Of a stretch of 64,000 nucleotides of DNA, positions 63,845 through 64,000 are shown piece after piece. Under the pieces are notes generated by a model. It ran no database searches. It worked only from the letters and a program-made list of their open reading frames with translations, and was not told the DNA's origin. Numbering within the stretch: the first letter of the stretch is position 1; each line of letters starts with the position of its first letter. Both the position numbers and the translations under genes were made by a program. Source of the stretch: [Clostridium] celerecrescens 18A (GTDB taxonomy: Bacteria; Bacillota; Clostridia; Lachnospirales; Lachnospiraceae); NCBI RefSeq assembly GCF_002797975.1, contig NZ_PGET01000001.1:2108001-2172000 (forward strand). The letters are read 5' to 3'.

Positions 63845-64000
63845 TTAAACTTCTATCCTGTCAATCTTGGATGCTCTCTCTTCCACTTCTCTCTTCTGCA
63901 CATCTCCCGGAGCCAGTTCATAGCGGCTGAATTCATATTCATAGGTTCCGATGCCTCCGGTCATGGAGCGCAGATCCGTATTATAGCCAAACAGTTCAGA
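63845..64000 (-). CDS. Elongation factor G-like protein (C-terminal end; runs off right edge)
   Basis: Only the last 51 codons are present: SELFGYNTDLRSMTGGIGTY, then EYEFSRYELAPGDVQKREVE and ERASKIDRIEV. The FGY-x-TDLRSMTGG pattern is the C-terminal domain V of EF-G. The extended tail fits the second, EF-G-like paralog found in many Lachnospiraceae rather than the canonical fusA of the str operon, and no ribosomal genes are near, but the rest lies outside the window. Confidence 0.85.
   Translation of the reverse strand, partial: SELFGYNTDLRSMTGGIGTYEYEFSRYELAPGDVQKREVEERASKIDRIEV

Overview
The window looks like chromosomal DNA of a spore-forming, anaerobic Clostridia member, most likely a Lachnospiraceae of the Lacrimispora / Clostridium saccharolyticum type (inferred from gene content, no search was run). 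The signs are strong AGGAGG-type ribosome sites, pyruvate:ferredoxin oxidoreductase, YesM/YesN two-component systems, a leucine T-box, DUF4489 proteins, exosporium-like collagen proteins and a spore-cortex-type LysM/GH18 protein. No phage, insertion sequence, CRISPR array, rRNA or tRNA was seen.

Region by region. (1) 1-15014 is a uronic-acid polysaccharide utilisation locus. On the minus strand are a sugar-binding lipoprotein, two ABC permeases, a GH2 beta-glucuronidase, a GH88 unsaturated glucuronyl hydrolase, a DUF2264 protein and the start of a YesM-type kinase that runs off the left edge. Divergently, on the plus strand, are a YesM kinase, a YesN/AraC response regulator and a heparinase II/III-type lyase. 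The lyase would make unsaturated oligosaccharides, the transporter would import them, and GH88 and GH2 would remove the terminal uronates. (2) 15161-22898 is a spore-surface cluster: two DUF4489 proteins, a small membrane protein, and two large collagen-like proteins with different C-terminal heads (BclB-like and BclA/TNF-like). Both collagen genes share a near-identical upstream region that fits the sigma-K consensus exactly, and each has a hairpin at the predicted 5' end of its mRNA. (3) 23003-34297 holds cardiolipin synthase, O-acetylhomoserine sulfhydrylase, a DUF362 ferredoxin protein, an LTA-synthase-like enzyme, a zinc-ribbon protein, a GntR(YtrA-like)-ABC operon and a DUF4397 protein. 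(4) 34464-46275 holds NifJ, VanW, a PHP phosphoesterase, HemB, a P1/DmpA peptidase, an AI-2E-type exporter, AlaX and small conserved proteins.

(5) 46428-54134 is rich in small, poorly described genes and looks AT-richer by eye: a Cys/Gly-rich protein, two short conserved proteins, the LysM-GH18 protein, a CPBP protease, a lipoprotein with a 52-codon HTH-like ORF upstream, and an SGNH + MBOAT O-acetylation pair. (6) 54559-57373 is leuS with its T-box. (7) 57421-63381 is a second CPBP protease, then a probable operon of permease, HyuA-like protein, an HEIFH metalloprotease-like protein and a FadR-type regulator, with matching palindromes upstream. The right edge cuts an EF-G-like gene.

Most transcription units are separated by clear intrinsic terminators, several shared by convergent genes. 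The least explained parts are the spore-surface cluster with its paired promoter/leader modules and the HyuA/HEIFH operon.
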